From assembly GCA_022825385.1 (NCBI GenBank), contig JAJDWX010000030.1, positions 78,555 through 142,554 of the forward strand: 64,000 nt of DNA. The letters are read 5' to 3'. Made by a program: the position numbers and the translations under genes. Each line of letters starts with the position of its first letter. Positions within the stretch are counted from its first letter, which is position 1. This stretch comes from Rhodothermales bacterium (GTDB taxonomy: Bacteria > Bacteroidota > Rhodothermia > Rhodothermales > VXPQ01). Under the pieces are notes generated by a model that ran no database searches, was not told the origin of the DNA, and was given only the letters and a program-made list of their open reading frames with translations. Shown here one piece after another: positions 10,698 to 21,100 of this stretch.

Positions 10698-11456
10698 TCA
10701 GGTAAAATACAGCCCGCCATTGATCTCCACCGATTCGCCGTTGATATACGCAGAGGCCTCGGAGGCCAGGAAAACGACGGCGTTGGCCACGTCCGCCGAT
10801 TCGCCTTCGCGCCCCGCAGCCGTTTTGCCCGCCACGTTTTTACGAACCGCATCGGGGGTAAACGTATCGTGAAACGTGGTGTTGATAAGTCCCGGCGAAA
10901 CACAGTTGACCCTGACGCCGCGGGGACTCAATTCCTTGGCCAGTCCCCGGGTCATCGTAAGCACGGCCCCCTTCGATGCAGCGTAGGCGACCGACCCGCC
11001 GCCACCGCCGTCTCGCGCAGCCAGCGACGACAGGTTGACAATAACGCCCCCATCCGCCATACGGGGCAAGATGGCCCGCGTCGCCAGAAAAACGCTCTTC
11101 AGGTTTACGGCCATTACCGCGTCCCAGAACGCTTCGTCCATTTCGGCCACCTTTTTCCGGGCAAGCAATCCCCCTGCATTATTAACCAGAATGTGAATGG
11201 GGTCTCCGAGGGCGCCGGCGGTCTCTGCGACAAGGCGTTCGACCTCGGCGGCCCGGGTAACATCCGCCTGGATAGCCACGGCCCGACCGCCCCGCTCCAC
11301 GATGGCTGCAACGGTAGCCTCCGCTTCCTTTGCGCTGGATCGATAATTGACCGCGACGGCAACGCCGCTTTCGGCAAGTTTCCGGGCGATCGCCTGGCCT
11401 ATATCGCGGCCGCCGCCCGTTACAAGGGCTACTTTGCCCTTCAGATCATCGTACAT
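10698..11456 (-). CDS. SDR-family oxidoreductase (possible DEH reductase)
   Basis: GKVALVTGGGRDIGQAIARKLAESG, NNAGG, YAASKGAV; alginate-locus context. Confidence 0.85.
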   Translation of the reverse strand: MYDDLKGKVALVTGGGRDIGQAIARKLAESGVAVAVNYRSSAKEAEATVAAIVERGGRAVAIQADVTRAAEVERLVAETAGALGDPIHILVNNAGGLLARKKVAEMDEAFWDAVMAVNLKSVFLATRAILPRMADGGVIVNLSSLAARDGGGGGSVAYAASKGAVLTMTRGLAKELSPRGVRVNCVSPGLINTTFHDTFTPDAVRKNVAGKTAAGREGESADVANAVVFLASEASAYINGESVEINGGLYFT

Positions 11457-11571
11457 GAAAGACCTCCTTTCTTATCCATGACATGTCATAGCGTCTATGC
11501 TTCGCAGGCATACCGACCTCCTTCCTGTTGTTTGCAATGAAAACCGCTGAGCGCAACATGGCGAACAAGCG

Positions 11572-13779
11572 TTATTCGTCCGGCGCCCCGGCGGATGTAT
11601 CGATGAACTCGATCTTGAAATTACCCGTCCACGCGTACGTTTTTCCGTCAAAAGAAACGGTGTGCTCCGTCGTCTTGGACGGCGGCCCATTGTTCGCCAT
11701 CACGCGCCAGAAAAGCCCCCCCTCGCCTTCGATCTCAACGACGCTCCCCCTGTCGTCGTGTCCCACCACCCGCACCTCCTTGATCCGGGGGCGAGCCTGC
11801 GCAGACCGCTCCCGGGCTTCGTTAAAATAACCGTGCGGCTCAATGACCGAGGCGAACAAATGGTCGCTGGCCTGTCGGCGGACGATCAGCACAGGCTCGG
11901 ACCGCAGGTTAAAATTCGGATCGTTGGCGCCCGTACGCCCGAGGAAGGCTTCCGTGCCGGGCGCCCCGGCCGACACGATAGAGTAATACCGATGGCCGTC
12001 CAGCCAGGTAAAGCGGATGGTTTCGTCGGTTGCGGCGCGCGCCGTCTCCCAAATATGCTGATACCCGGAATCTTCGCCGAGCGGATGGAGCATTCCCGCG
12101 CGCGTCTGGAAATCGAGATTGTACGCAATAGGCTGGCCCGAATAATGAATCGGATAATCGTACTGACGCGACGCGTCGCTTGCCAACCGGAAAAGATCGA
12201 TAACCACCGGGTACGATAGCCTCTCGTCCCGAACCAGCAGCATGGTGCGCTGCATCGCAACGCCTTCGTAATGCGTGTCCGCGCGCGCGCTCATTGCTTT
12301 CGCCTGCGCCCCCTCGGCCTCGAAAAAATGGCGCTGGCCGGACGTCGCCTCGGCAGCGTCCTCGTCGCCAAGATTCTGCGTCGAACCATCTACCGCCACG
12401 GTGTTATGCGCAATGGTCTGCATCGCCCAGGATTCGTTCTCCGGCAGGTAGCGGCCCCCGTATTTGGGTTCGACATTAATCCAGCGGCCAAAACCATAAT
12501 CCTTGATCGCCTCGCGCCCCTGATCGAAAAAGATAAAATGCAACTTGTCGAAATGGCCGTGCCCGCCGCCATGTACGCCGTATTTCATCAGCAACATGGA
12601 TTCGTCCTGTCCTGTCCCCATGCGCAAAATGCCAAGCCCCCCCTGCTCGCCGTCATGGCCGTCGGTGAATTCGATAGACGGCCAGTTCATGTCGGGCGGG
12701 GCGTCGAGGGCGGCATAGTCATGGGCTATTTTCAATCCCGCACCGTTCAGGATCGCCCGATTCTGAATTCGGGCGACGCCAAGCAAACTTTCGTCCGCCC
12801 CGTACTGGCCATAGGTGAGCGCATTGGCCAGAATCACTTCCGGCGCCGCCACGTCCATGGTCCGCGAAGCGTCGTTGATGGGCGGAAAAACGCCGTTGGG
12901 AAAAGCGGTCTGCACCGCCGAATAGTGGGCTTTGCCAAGAATCCGGTCACGGTAATCATAGATGCCTACTTCGGGCTGCATGCGGTGCACCGCCTCGGCG
13001 AAATAAAAGAAAGGCATAAGCGCATAGCGGATATAGTAGGGCCCTTCCATATAATATCCGTCGGGCGAAAACAACAGGTCGAGCTGCGCGAGGAAGCCGC
13101 CCGCTCCGTCCAGTTCCGTGCCGTGCAACGCCTTTTCGACGAGCGACTGGTCGCCCATCACGTACGCGATCATGCCCACGGCGGCGACGGCCCAGGTGCC
13201 GTGGTTATGAATCCGGTTAAATTCCTCCTTATTGCGCACGGAGAACCATTCCGCCATCGGGCGAAAAATACGGGCCTCGAAGCGCGCGCGCTCTTCCTCC
13301 GAAAGCCACTCGTAGATGCAATCGTACGCAATGCTGACGTGGACGAGCCACACCTCCTCGTTGAGCGTCTGGTGAAATATTTTGCCGGGTTTTTGATTCC
13401 GCGCCAGCGGATGCGGTCCGAGGGTCGGGTACAAAACAGCGTATTCCTCAAGCATGTCGCGCGCAAACGCCGCGTACTTCTCCTCCCCGGTAATGCTGTA
13501 GAGCAATCCGGCGTAGCGCATCTCCCGGTAATTCTGCTTGTGTCGCTCGTGTTCGTAGCCGCCCGCCTCGCCCGGCTGCGGCACTTCGATGGGCTTCGAA
13601 AACGCGGCCTCCATCGTCTCCTCCGCCAGCGCAACCGCATTGTCGAGCAACGCGTACTTGCCCAGCGCACCCCGTATTTCAGCGGCCTCCTCCTTGTTAA
13701 TAAAGATGCCGGCATGTTGCGCTACGCCCTGCTCCGCGGCGAACAAAAGCAAGAAACCGGCGAGAAGAAATCGATGCAT
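11572..13779 (-). CDS. PL17-like oligoalginate lyase (heparinase II/III fold)
   Basis: FINKEEAAEIRGALGKYALLDNA..., EFNRIHNHGTWAVAAVGMIAYVMGD, KYGVHGGGHGHFDKLHFIFFDQGREAIKDYGFGRW; signal peptide if started at 13779. Confidence 0.85.
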   Translation of the reverse strand: MHRFLLAGFLLLFAAEQGVAQHAGIFINKEEAAEIRGALGKYALLDNAVALAEETMEAAFSKPIEVPQPGEAGGYEHERHKQNYREMRYAGLLYSITGEEKYAAFARDMLEEYAVLYPTLGPHPLARNQKPGKIFHQTLNEEVWLVHVSIAYDCIYEWLSEEERARFEARIFRPMAEWFSVRNKEEFNRIHNHGTWAVAAVGMIAYVMGDQSLVEKALHGTELDGAGGFLAQLDLLFSPDGYYMEGPYYIRYALMPFFYFAEAVHRMQPEVGIYDYRDRILGKAHYSAVQTAFPNGVFPPINDASRTMDVAAPEVILANALTYGQYGADESLLGVARIQNRAILNGAGLKIAHDYAALDAPPDMNWPSIEFTDGHDGEQGGLGILRMGTGQDESMLLMKYGVHGGGHGHFDKLHFIFFDQGREAIKDYGFGRWINVEPKYGGRYLPENESWAMQTIAHNTVAVDGSTQNLGDEDAAEATSGQRHFFEAEGAQAKAMSARADTHYEGVAMQRTMLLVRDERLSYPVVIDLFRLASDASRQYDYPIHYSGQPIAYNLDFQTRAGMLHPLGEDSGYQHIWETARAATDETIRFTWLDGHRYYSIVSAGAPGTEAFLGRTGANDPNFNLRSEPVLIVRRQASDHLFASVIEPHGYFNEARERSAQARPRIKEVRVVGHDDRGSVVEIEGEGGLFWRVMANNGPPSKTTEHTVSFDGKTYAWTGNFKIEFIDTSAGAPDE

Positions 13780-14119
13780 TGCGGGTCGGGGGTGGTCTGG
13801 GCTGAACGGCATGGTCTGGATCATGTATCCTATAATACATCATACATATCAATAAAGCCAACGCCTGGCGTGAATTGCGCGACAAAATGCCGTCTCGGGC
13901 GGGCTTCCCCTGGAAAAACGCCTCCGCGGCGGCAAACGCGCAGGCCGGTTAAAAAAATAAGGCTGGAAATTTTGGACTTAAAAAATTTAGGTTTGGGCGA
14001 AATTTCTCGACAGAAAGGACCAGATTTTTCGGATTATTTTTTGTAAAATGGGGAACCTGTAGCGCGGGAAGCGTATGAATTTCGTGATTACGCCATCTCG
14101 CTACTAAAGCCCCGAAGTC

Positions 14120-14314
14120 ATGGAAAACAGAGATTTTTCTCTTGCCGACGTAGCCACAAAGGATTTCGTCGAAGCAAAGTTCAACGCCCTGCGGGCCGAA
14201 ATCAAGGCTTCCGAAGCACACATGTTACGCTGGGGGATCGCAACAGCCATCGCGGCGGTAATGACGATCACCGCGCTCGTTTCCGCCATCATGATTCTTT
14301 TTCAGGGGGTATAG
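14120..14314 (+). CDS. Small coiled-coil + single-TM protein
   Basis: MENRDFSLADVATKDFVEAKFNALRAEIKASEAHMLRWGIATAIAAVMTITALVSAIMIL. Confidence 0.55.
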   Translation: MENRDFSLADVATKDFVEAKFNALRAEIKASEAHMLRWGIATAIAAVMTITALVSAIMILFQGV

Positions 14315-14335
14315 GGGTTCGAGTACGCGTAGCGC

Positions 14336-14485
14336 CTAAAGACGGACCCGACCCCTGGGCCCCGCAGCAGCGGACAGCGGTGGTTCGGGTTTGCTGCACA
14401 GGATTTTTGGGCTTTTAAGGTATAGGATTGCGACCTTGTTCCGAAGCCAGCGTTTCGCCTCGCAAACGATTTCAGGTCCGCTCAT
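14336..14485 (-). pseudogene. Truncated HEPN-like partner of the MNT gene
   Basis: ATG overlaps the MNT stop; MSGPEIVCEAKRWLR resembles HEPN N-termini, then unrelated residues and a stop at about 49 aa. Confidence 0.35.
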
Positions 14486-14798
14486 AGATAATTTTTCCCT
14501 CGCGAAGCGCCGAGCGCAACACGGTTCCTGCAACATGGCCCCGACGGGCTATTTCTTCGGGCGTGGCCACCAAAATGTCCTTGCAAACCGGAAGGTCTCC
14601 CAGAACCTGGCGGATATGCACTGCGGCGGCCCGTTTGTCGCTCACCTCCGGCAACACGACCAGCAAATCCACGTCGCTCCATGGGTTCGCCGCGCCGCGC
14701 GCATGCGAACCGAACAAAACGACTTGCAACGGCTGGAATCGCCCCACGATACGATCCACCATGGTCGATATAAACCCTTCCGAGGCCGGGATATTCAT
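14472..14798 (-). CDS. MNT-type minimal nucleotidyltransferase
   Basis: VVLFGSHARGAANPWSDVDLLVVLP (GSxxxG...DxD). Confidence 0.85.
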   Translation of the reverse strand: MNIPASEGFISTMVDRIVGRFQPLQVVLFGSHARGAANPWSDVDLLVVLPEVSDKRAAAVHIRQVLGDLPVCKDILVATPEEIARRGHVAGTVLRSALREGKIIYERT

Positions 14799-14921
14799 TA
14801 TGCTTGCCTGGTGAGGAATTTAAGGATACGGCGGTTCCGACCGCAGCGCGGCCCCGCCCTGTGCACGTTACACGAAGCTATTTGCGCCTTTGTTCGCTCC
14901 GCCGCCGACCGCAACCCCCAA

Positions 14922-16409
14922 TCATTCCCAGTTCCCCAGGGCCTGCGCCAGGCCCATTATGCAGGCTTCGCGCCGCCTTGCTTCGTCCAGCGTCGCCAAA
15001 AAGTGGCGTTTCCATCCCGGAAAGTCGATCTCGTCCCCCAGGACGGGGTGCCACAACCCGACGAACGCGCCCCCGTACCGACGGCAGGTCTCCATCAACT
15101 CGAAAGTGGAACGGATCGCCGCCGACACATCCAGTTTCCGGTAGCCGAACAGGGTGGAATCCATGACCGCAAGCGGCATCTCCCATATATCCAGCGGGCG
15201 GTCCGCCTCCAGATCGTACAGTGGAAACGGCAGGCACGTGCCGCGGCGAAACCCCTCCTGCTCCGAAAAGCCCAGCGTACTGTCTATGCGAAAACCGCTG
15301 GCCGCCTGAAGCCGGGGCGTGGCCGCCGGATCGAACCGAAGGTAATGCTGCCGAACCGATACGGGCGGCGGCGCGCCTACCCGTTCCAGCGCGCGCCCGA
15401 GCCGCCTTGCTTCGCGGGCGAAGCGCTCCGGCTCGTCAATGGCCCGGTACGAGGGATGCAATCCGATCTCGAAATCCTGCGCGGCGATCCGGTCCATCCA
15501 GTTTTTCAAAAAGGGCGAACCCAGCCGATACGGGGTGTCCCGGGGGTGCCCCGCCCCCGCTTTCGCGAAGAACGTTGCGGTCCCGTCTCGCAAGGCCACT
15601 TCGCGCGGAATCTCCCGCATTGCCCGCCGAAACGGATCCCCCGACAGCATTTGACGGCCCACGCGCCCAAAACGCCCGCATCGCTCGCGCCAAGACGCGC
15701 CCAGATGGTTCTGCGCGAAATAGTGCATGCCCTCCCGGTACAAAATGCCGGGACGCCATTTACGCCCGTAATCCACGTCGTGGGTGGAGCAAAAAGCCCA
15801 GTCGCGGCCGGCCCAGCGGCGCGGCGAAACCGGCGCCCCGCCCGCCCGAAGCTGCTCGGCCAACGCGTCGCGGTACGCGTCTGCCACGGGAAATCGTACC
15901 GTACCCAACTGCGCCGCCAGCGAATCCGCGAAGGGAACGCGCCCGTGCATATCCCGTTTCGCTACGGCCCGCTCCTGCCACCCGCTCAGCCACAAAAACG
16001 CGGAAGCAACCAGGTCCGGGCGGCCCTGCTCGTCGGCGAAGCACACCGGAACGCGCCGCCCCCCCATCTCGCGCGTCGAGGCCTGCTCCGGGCGAAAGGG
16101 CGCGTCCCCCGCCAGAAACATCGCGGCGGCGGGCGCATGCGCAAGGGAAATCAGGCGCGGATGCGGCGGCGCTGCCGCAGGCGGGCCGTAATACGCAAGC
16201 GGCGCGTCGGGGGGCGCCGCGTCGGCGAGCGCGGCGCGCGGCGCCCAGCGCGGGGCGAGGCCAAGCGGGGTCAGGAGCGTGCGCAGGGCGTATTTCGCCC
16301 TCGGCGCAAAGTCTGGCGCCGTATCGACGAGGCAAGCGATAGGAGTCCCTTCGGCAACGATCATATGCGGACGCAGACGGAAAAAGGCGCGGGCGAATAT
16401 CCGTAACAA
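14922..16409 (-). CDS. Polysaccharide deacetylase-like protein
   Basis: DWAFCSTHDVDYGRKWRPG, FEIGLHPSYRAIDEPERFAREARRL, VSVRQHYLRFD. Confidence 0.65.
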   Translation of the reverse strand: MLRIFARAFFRLRPHMIVAEGTPIACLVDTAPDFAPRAKYALRTLLTPLGLAPRWAPRAALADAAPPDAPLAYYGPPAAAPPHPRLISLAHAPAAAMFLAGDAPFRPEQASTREMGGRRVPVCFADEQGRPDLVASAFLWLSGWQERAVAKRDMHGRVPFADSLAAQLGTVRFPVADAYRDALAEQLRAGGAPVSPRRWAGRDWAFCSTHDVDYGRKWRPGILYREGMHYFAQNHLGASWRERCGRFGRVGRQMLSGDPFRRAMREIPREVALRDGTATFFAKAGAGHPRDTPYRLGSPFLKNWMDRIAAQDFEIGLHPSYRAIDEPERFAREARRLGRALERVGAPPPVSVRQHYLRFDPAATPRLQAASGFRIDSTLGFSEQEGFRRGTCLPFPLYDLEADRPLDIWEMPLAVMDSTLFGYRKLDVSAAIRSTFELMETCRRYGGAFVGLWHPVLGDEIDFPGWKRHFLATLDEARRREACIMGLAQALGNWE

Positions 16410-16428
16410 TACATAGGGAAAGAGACCG

Positions 16429-16688
16429 TAAGGATACGCTGATTAAGTCCACGAAGCGCAGAGGCTGCGAGGGGTGCGCTGGCAAGGAATGACGAAGCAG
16501 CGTGGCAGGCCCCACGTAATGAGGAATGACACAGCCAGCGTGCTCCTCGCAGCCTCCCGAAGGGCGCGTCGCGTCCCCGACATACAGAACCTGCGGTGGT
16601 TTCTGCTGGTTTCAATGATACAGGCATGACCTTCTTTGGCAGCGATAGCGACGCGCTGAGCGAAGTGGTTTTAATCAGCGTATCCTTA
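16429..16688. repeat. ~260 bp palindromic intergenic element with perfect 18-bp terminal inverted repeats
   Basis: TAAGGATACGCTGATTAA (16429-16446) and TTAATCAGCGTATCCTTA (16671-16688); internal 23-bp imperfect inverted repeat 16461-16483/16534-16556; partial second copy at 41750-41795. Confidence 0.8.
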
Positions 16689-16809
16689 AAAATGTAACAA
16701 TGTTGCAACGCCCGCCAAAATGCGGAGCCGACGCGCCCAATAGACGTTCTTATCGGGGACGTTCCTGTCGCAAACGTCCCGTTCGCAATGCATTCTGATC
16801 AAGCCCTTC

Positions 16810-18102
16810 ATGGCCAGTCGATTCAAAATATTCTGCGATCCGGTGCACGGATTCATTTCCGTTCCGAAAAACATCCTGATGGACCTGATCGGAACGCCCG
16901 AAGTGCAACGCCTGCGGCGCATTCGCCAGCTGGGCGTCGGGCATCTTGTGTTCCCCGGCGCCGAGCATACGCGGTTCGGCCATGCGCTGGGCGCCATGGC
17001 GCTGATGCAGGACGCGCTTTCGAGCCTTGCGGACAAGGGTACGCCCATCTCGTCCGAAGAATCCGTGGCGGCGCAGGCGGCAGCCTTGTTGCACGACATC
17101 GGGCACGGACCGTTTTCTCATGTGCTGGAACATACGTTCGTAGCGGGTTACCGCCATGAAAACATGAGCCGGGAGCTGATGGTTTCGCTCAACAAGCGAT
17201 TTGGCGGCGGACTGGAACTCGCCCTGAAGATATTCGACGGCACGTACGAGCGCCCTTTCTTTCATCAACTGGTGTCCAGCCAGCTGGATATGGACCGCCT
17301 TGATTTCCTGCGCCGGGATTCCTTTTACACCGGCGTAGTCGAGGGTGACGTGGGCGTCGAACGCATCATCAAGACCATGCGGACGCATCCGCAGGAAGGC
17401 GGCCCGGATTCCCGCATCGCCATCGAAGCCAAAGGGGTCTACGCCATTGAAAATTACATTATTTCCCGGCGGCTCATGTACTGGCAGGTGTACCTGCACA
17501 AAACCGTCGTGGCGGGCGACCGCCTCCTGCGGACTGCGTTCGAACGGATACGCGAACATCTTGCGCGGGACGCCAGGAGCCTGGACGGACGCTGCTCGCC
17601 CTCCCTCCTCTTTTTCCTCAGGAATGCCCTGACGCTCGAGGACATACGCCGGAACGAAGTCCGCGAGCATTTTTGCCGGATAGACGACGTGGACGTGATG
17701 CACTGCATGAAAGCGTGCATGCAGCACCCGGATCGCATTCTGGCGGATATTTGCCGCCGGTTCATCGAACGGGATTTCTTTCGGGTTACGTTCCTCTCCG
17801 AGGCGCCCTCCGAAGCGCAGGCGGCGGCATGGACGGACCGGGTGGCGGCGTGGCTCGTCCGGCAAGGACTGAGCGCCCCCGCCGACGCCCGGAAGGACGC
17901 CGCGTGTTACCTGATCCAGGACGATACCCGCCACCTCGCCTACGCAAATGTCCGGGATTCGGTGCATGTGCTCGGCCGCAACGGCAACGTCCGCGAACTT
18001 TCCCAAACCGCCGAAGCCACAACGGTTTCCTCCCTCGGCGAAGTGGTGGTGAAGCCGTTCGTATGCTACCCGAAAGAAGTGGAACTGGATCCGGGAGGAT
18101 AA
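16810..18102 (+). CDS. HD-domain phosphohydrolase (dNTPase/SAMHD1-like superfamily)
   Basis: IFCDPVHGFISVP...VQRLRRIRQLG...FPGAEHTRFGHALGAM...ALLHDIGHGPFSHVLE. Confidence 0.9.
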   Translation: MASRFKIFCDPVHGFISVPKNILMDLIGTPEVQRLRRIRQLGVGHLVFPGAEHTRFGHALGAMALMQDALSSLADKGTPISSEESVAAQAAALLHDIGHGPFSHVLEHTFVAGYRHENMSRELMVSLNKRFGGGLELALKIFDGTYERPFFHQLVSSQLDMDRLDFLRRDSFYTGVVEGDVGVERIIKTMRTHPQEGGPDSRIAIEAKGVYAIENYIISRRLMYWQVYLHKTVVAGDRLLRTAFERIREHLARDARSLDGRCSPSLLFFLRNALTLEDIRRNEVREHFCRIDDVDVMHCMKACMQHPDRILADICRRFIERDFFRVTFLSEAPSEAQAAAWTDRVAAWLVRQGLSAPADARKDAACYLIQDDTRHLAYANVRDSVHVLGRNGNVRELSQTAEATTVSSLGEVVVKPFVCYPKEVELDPGG

Positions 18103-18113
18103 AGAGGATCGAT

Positions 18114-21100
18114 ATGAAACTGGAAGATATCCGGGCCGGGCTTGTCCTGAACGGGGTCGCGCCGAACGAACCGGTTACGGCGCTGCATGTCGAGCCGCAC
18201 GGATCGGAAGCGTTGACGCTCGTCTATCGAACGGCCTCGGGCAACGTCGATAATACGCTGCTGTATCGGGACAGCGAGGCGGGGCTTCAGGTCGTCGAGC
18301 AAGGCCGTCCCTGGAGTTTCGAAGCGGACGGAGCCTTGTTCCGCCTGGCGTCCGAAGCGCAGCGCATTCGCCTGGCCTGCCTTTTCGATTCGATGCTGGC
18401 GGTGCACACGTCCCGCGTGGAGCCGCTCCCCCATCAGATTACGGCGGTCTACGAATCCATGCTGCCCCGGCAGCCGCTGCGGTTCCTCTTGGCCGACGAT
18501 CCGGGCGCCGGAAAAACGATCATGGCGGGGCTGCTGATCCGGGAACTGATCGCCCGCGGCGACCTGGAGCGGTGCCTGATCGTCTGTCCGGGAAGCCTGG
18601 TGGAACAATGGCAGGGCGAATTGCACGACCGGTTCCAGCTGCCTTTCGAAATCCTGACCCGCGACAAGGCCGAGGCGAGCCGGACAGGCAACTGGTTTCT
18701 GGAGAACGACCTGGCCATCGCCCGGCTCGACATGCTGGCGCGCAGCGAAGACGACCTGCTCCCGAAACTCGGCGCGAAGGATTGCCGATGGGACCTGGTG
18801 GTGTGCGACGAAGCCCACAAAATGTCCGCCTCGTTTTCGGGCGGCGAAATCAAATACACGAAACGCTACAAACTGGGACAATTGCTGTCCGCCGCGACGC
18901 GGCACTTCCTGCTCATGTCGGCCACGCCGCACAACGGCAAGGACGAGGATTTTCAACTTTTCCTGGGCCTGCTGGACGAAGACCGGTTCGCCGGGCGCTT
19001 TCGGGAAGGAACGCACAAGGCAGACGCATCCGACCTGATGCGGCGCATGGTGAAGGAAAAACTCCTGAAGATGGACGGCGCCCCCCTGTTCCCCGAACGC
19101 ATCGCCCATACGCTTCCTTACAAACTGTCTCCGCAGGAAGCAGCGCTCTATGAAGCAGTAACCCGCTACGTCCGCGAGGAGTTCAACCGGGCCGAGCGGC
19201 AGGCGAGCGGCAAGCGGCGCACCGTAGGATTCGCCCTCACCATTCTGCAACGGCGGCTGGCTTCGTCCCCCGCGGCCATTCGGCGATCCTTGCAGCGACG
19301 ACGCGAAAAACTGGAAGAACGCCTGCAGGATATCGAACGGGGCGTACAGGCCCCCGCCTCCGCTTCCCACCCTTCCCTCGCCTCCCTGTCCGAAGAAGCC
19401 TGGCGCGAAACGATGGAGGACGCGCCGGACGATGAGGTCAAGCAACTCGAAGAAGAAATCCTTGGACTCGGCACAGCGGCGCAAAACGTCGAGGAGTTGC
19501 AAACCGAAATCGTCATGCTCAAGGACCTGGAGGAGCGCGCAACCCGGGTCGCGCGAAGCGGCGAGGATATGAAGTGGCGCGAACTCTCCGGCCTCCTTCA
19601 GAAAATTCGGGTGGGGACGCTGCCGAGCGGGGGCAACGCGGGGGACGACGCAGGCATGGGGGCGCCCGGCGCGCCCGACGCGACGGCTCCCGGAAAAAAG
19701 ATTATCGTTTTCACCGAACACCTCGACACGCTGCATTATCTCCGGCGGCGCATCGCCACGCTGTTCGGACGCGAAGAAGCCATTGTCTGCATTCACGGAG
19801 GCATGAAACGCGAAGAACGGCTTGGGGCGCAGGAAGCCTTCCTGCACGACCCGAAGGCGCTGGCGCTGCTTGCGACGGACGCCGCCGGAGAGGGCATTAA
19901 CCTGCAACGGGCGCACCTGATGGTGAATTACGACTTGCCCTGGAACCCCAACCGGCTGGAGCAACGCTTCGGGCGCATCCACCGGATCGGGCAATCGGAG
20001 GTATGTCATCTGTGGAATCTGGTGGCCGCCGATACGCGCGAAGGCGACGTATACCAAACCCTGCTCGCCAAACTGGACACGGCGCGAGAAGCCCTCGGCG
20101 GGCAGGTGTTCGACGTGCTTGGTCGGCTGCATTTTGGCGGAAAATCCCTGAGCGACCTGCTGATCGAGGCCGTCCGGTACGGAGAGCGCCCGGACATCCG
20201 CAAGCGGCAAACCACGGCGATCGACCAGGCGCTCGACCGCGAGCGAATCCGGGACTTGCTGGAAGACCATGCGCTGGCCCCCGCCGCGATGGACGACCGG
20301 GAAGTGCGCCGCATCAGCGCAGACATGGAGCGGGCCGAAGTGCGCCGCCTGCAACCCCATTTCGTCAAGGCATTCTTCGAAGAAGCGTTCGAGCGGTTCG
20401 GCGGCGCGATGAAAGAGCGCGAACCAAAACGATACCAGATTCCCCGCGTACCCCGCGACGTCCGGCGACGCAATCCCCGCACCGGCGTCGGCAAGCCCGT
20501 GGCCCCGGCATACGAGCGCATCGCGTTCGACAAATCCCTTGCGGAGATACCAGGAAAACTCCCGGCGGCCTTTGTTTGCCCGGGCCATCCGCTGCTTGAC
20601 GCCGTCGTCGACCTGACGCTCGAACGCTACGGAGGCTTGCTCAAACAGGGGGCCGTGCTCGTGGACGAAAACGACGACGGCCTTGAGCCCCGCCTGCTGT
20701 TTTACCTGGAGCACGCCATTCGCAACCAGGGCCTCGACCGGACGGGCGCGTATCGAACGATCTCGAAACGCATGCTCCATGTGGAAATGGACGCCCGCGG
20801 ACGCCCCCTGAACATGGGCTACGCGCCATATCTGGACTATCGCCCCCTCGCCGAAGACGAACCTTCATGGCGACGCATTCTGGACCGACCGGAATGCGCA
20901 TGGCTCCAGGACAATCCGGAGGAAAAAGCGATAACCTATGCAATCCGGGAAATCGTTCCGGGGCATCTGGAGGAAATCCGGGAGGCCCGCCTTGCGCTGA
21001 TTGCAAAAACGCGGGCGGCAGTGCAGGATCGGCTTACCAAGGAAATAGCGCACTGGGACCGCCGCGCCGAAGAGCTCAAGGCGCAGGAGCAAGCCGGAAA

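Noticed and set aside
14391-16406. 671-aa plus-strand ORF
   Set aside because: Antisense to the MNT and deacetylase-like genes; Arg/Pro-rich shadow ORF.
17673-18113. N-terminal extension of the tracked helicase ORF
   Set aside because: Overlaps the HD gene in another frame; the domain-consistent start is ATG 18114.
18066-20780. 904-aa minus-strand ORF
   Set aside because: Antisense shadow ORF fully over the helicase; low-complexity Arg/His/Val-rich composition, no recognisable domain.
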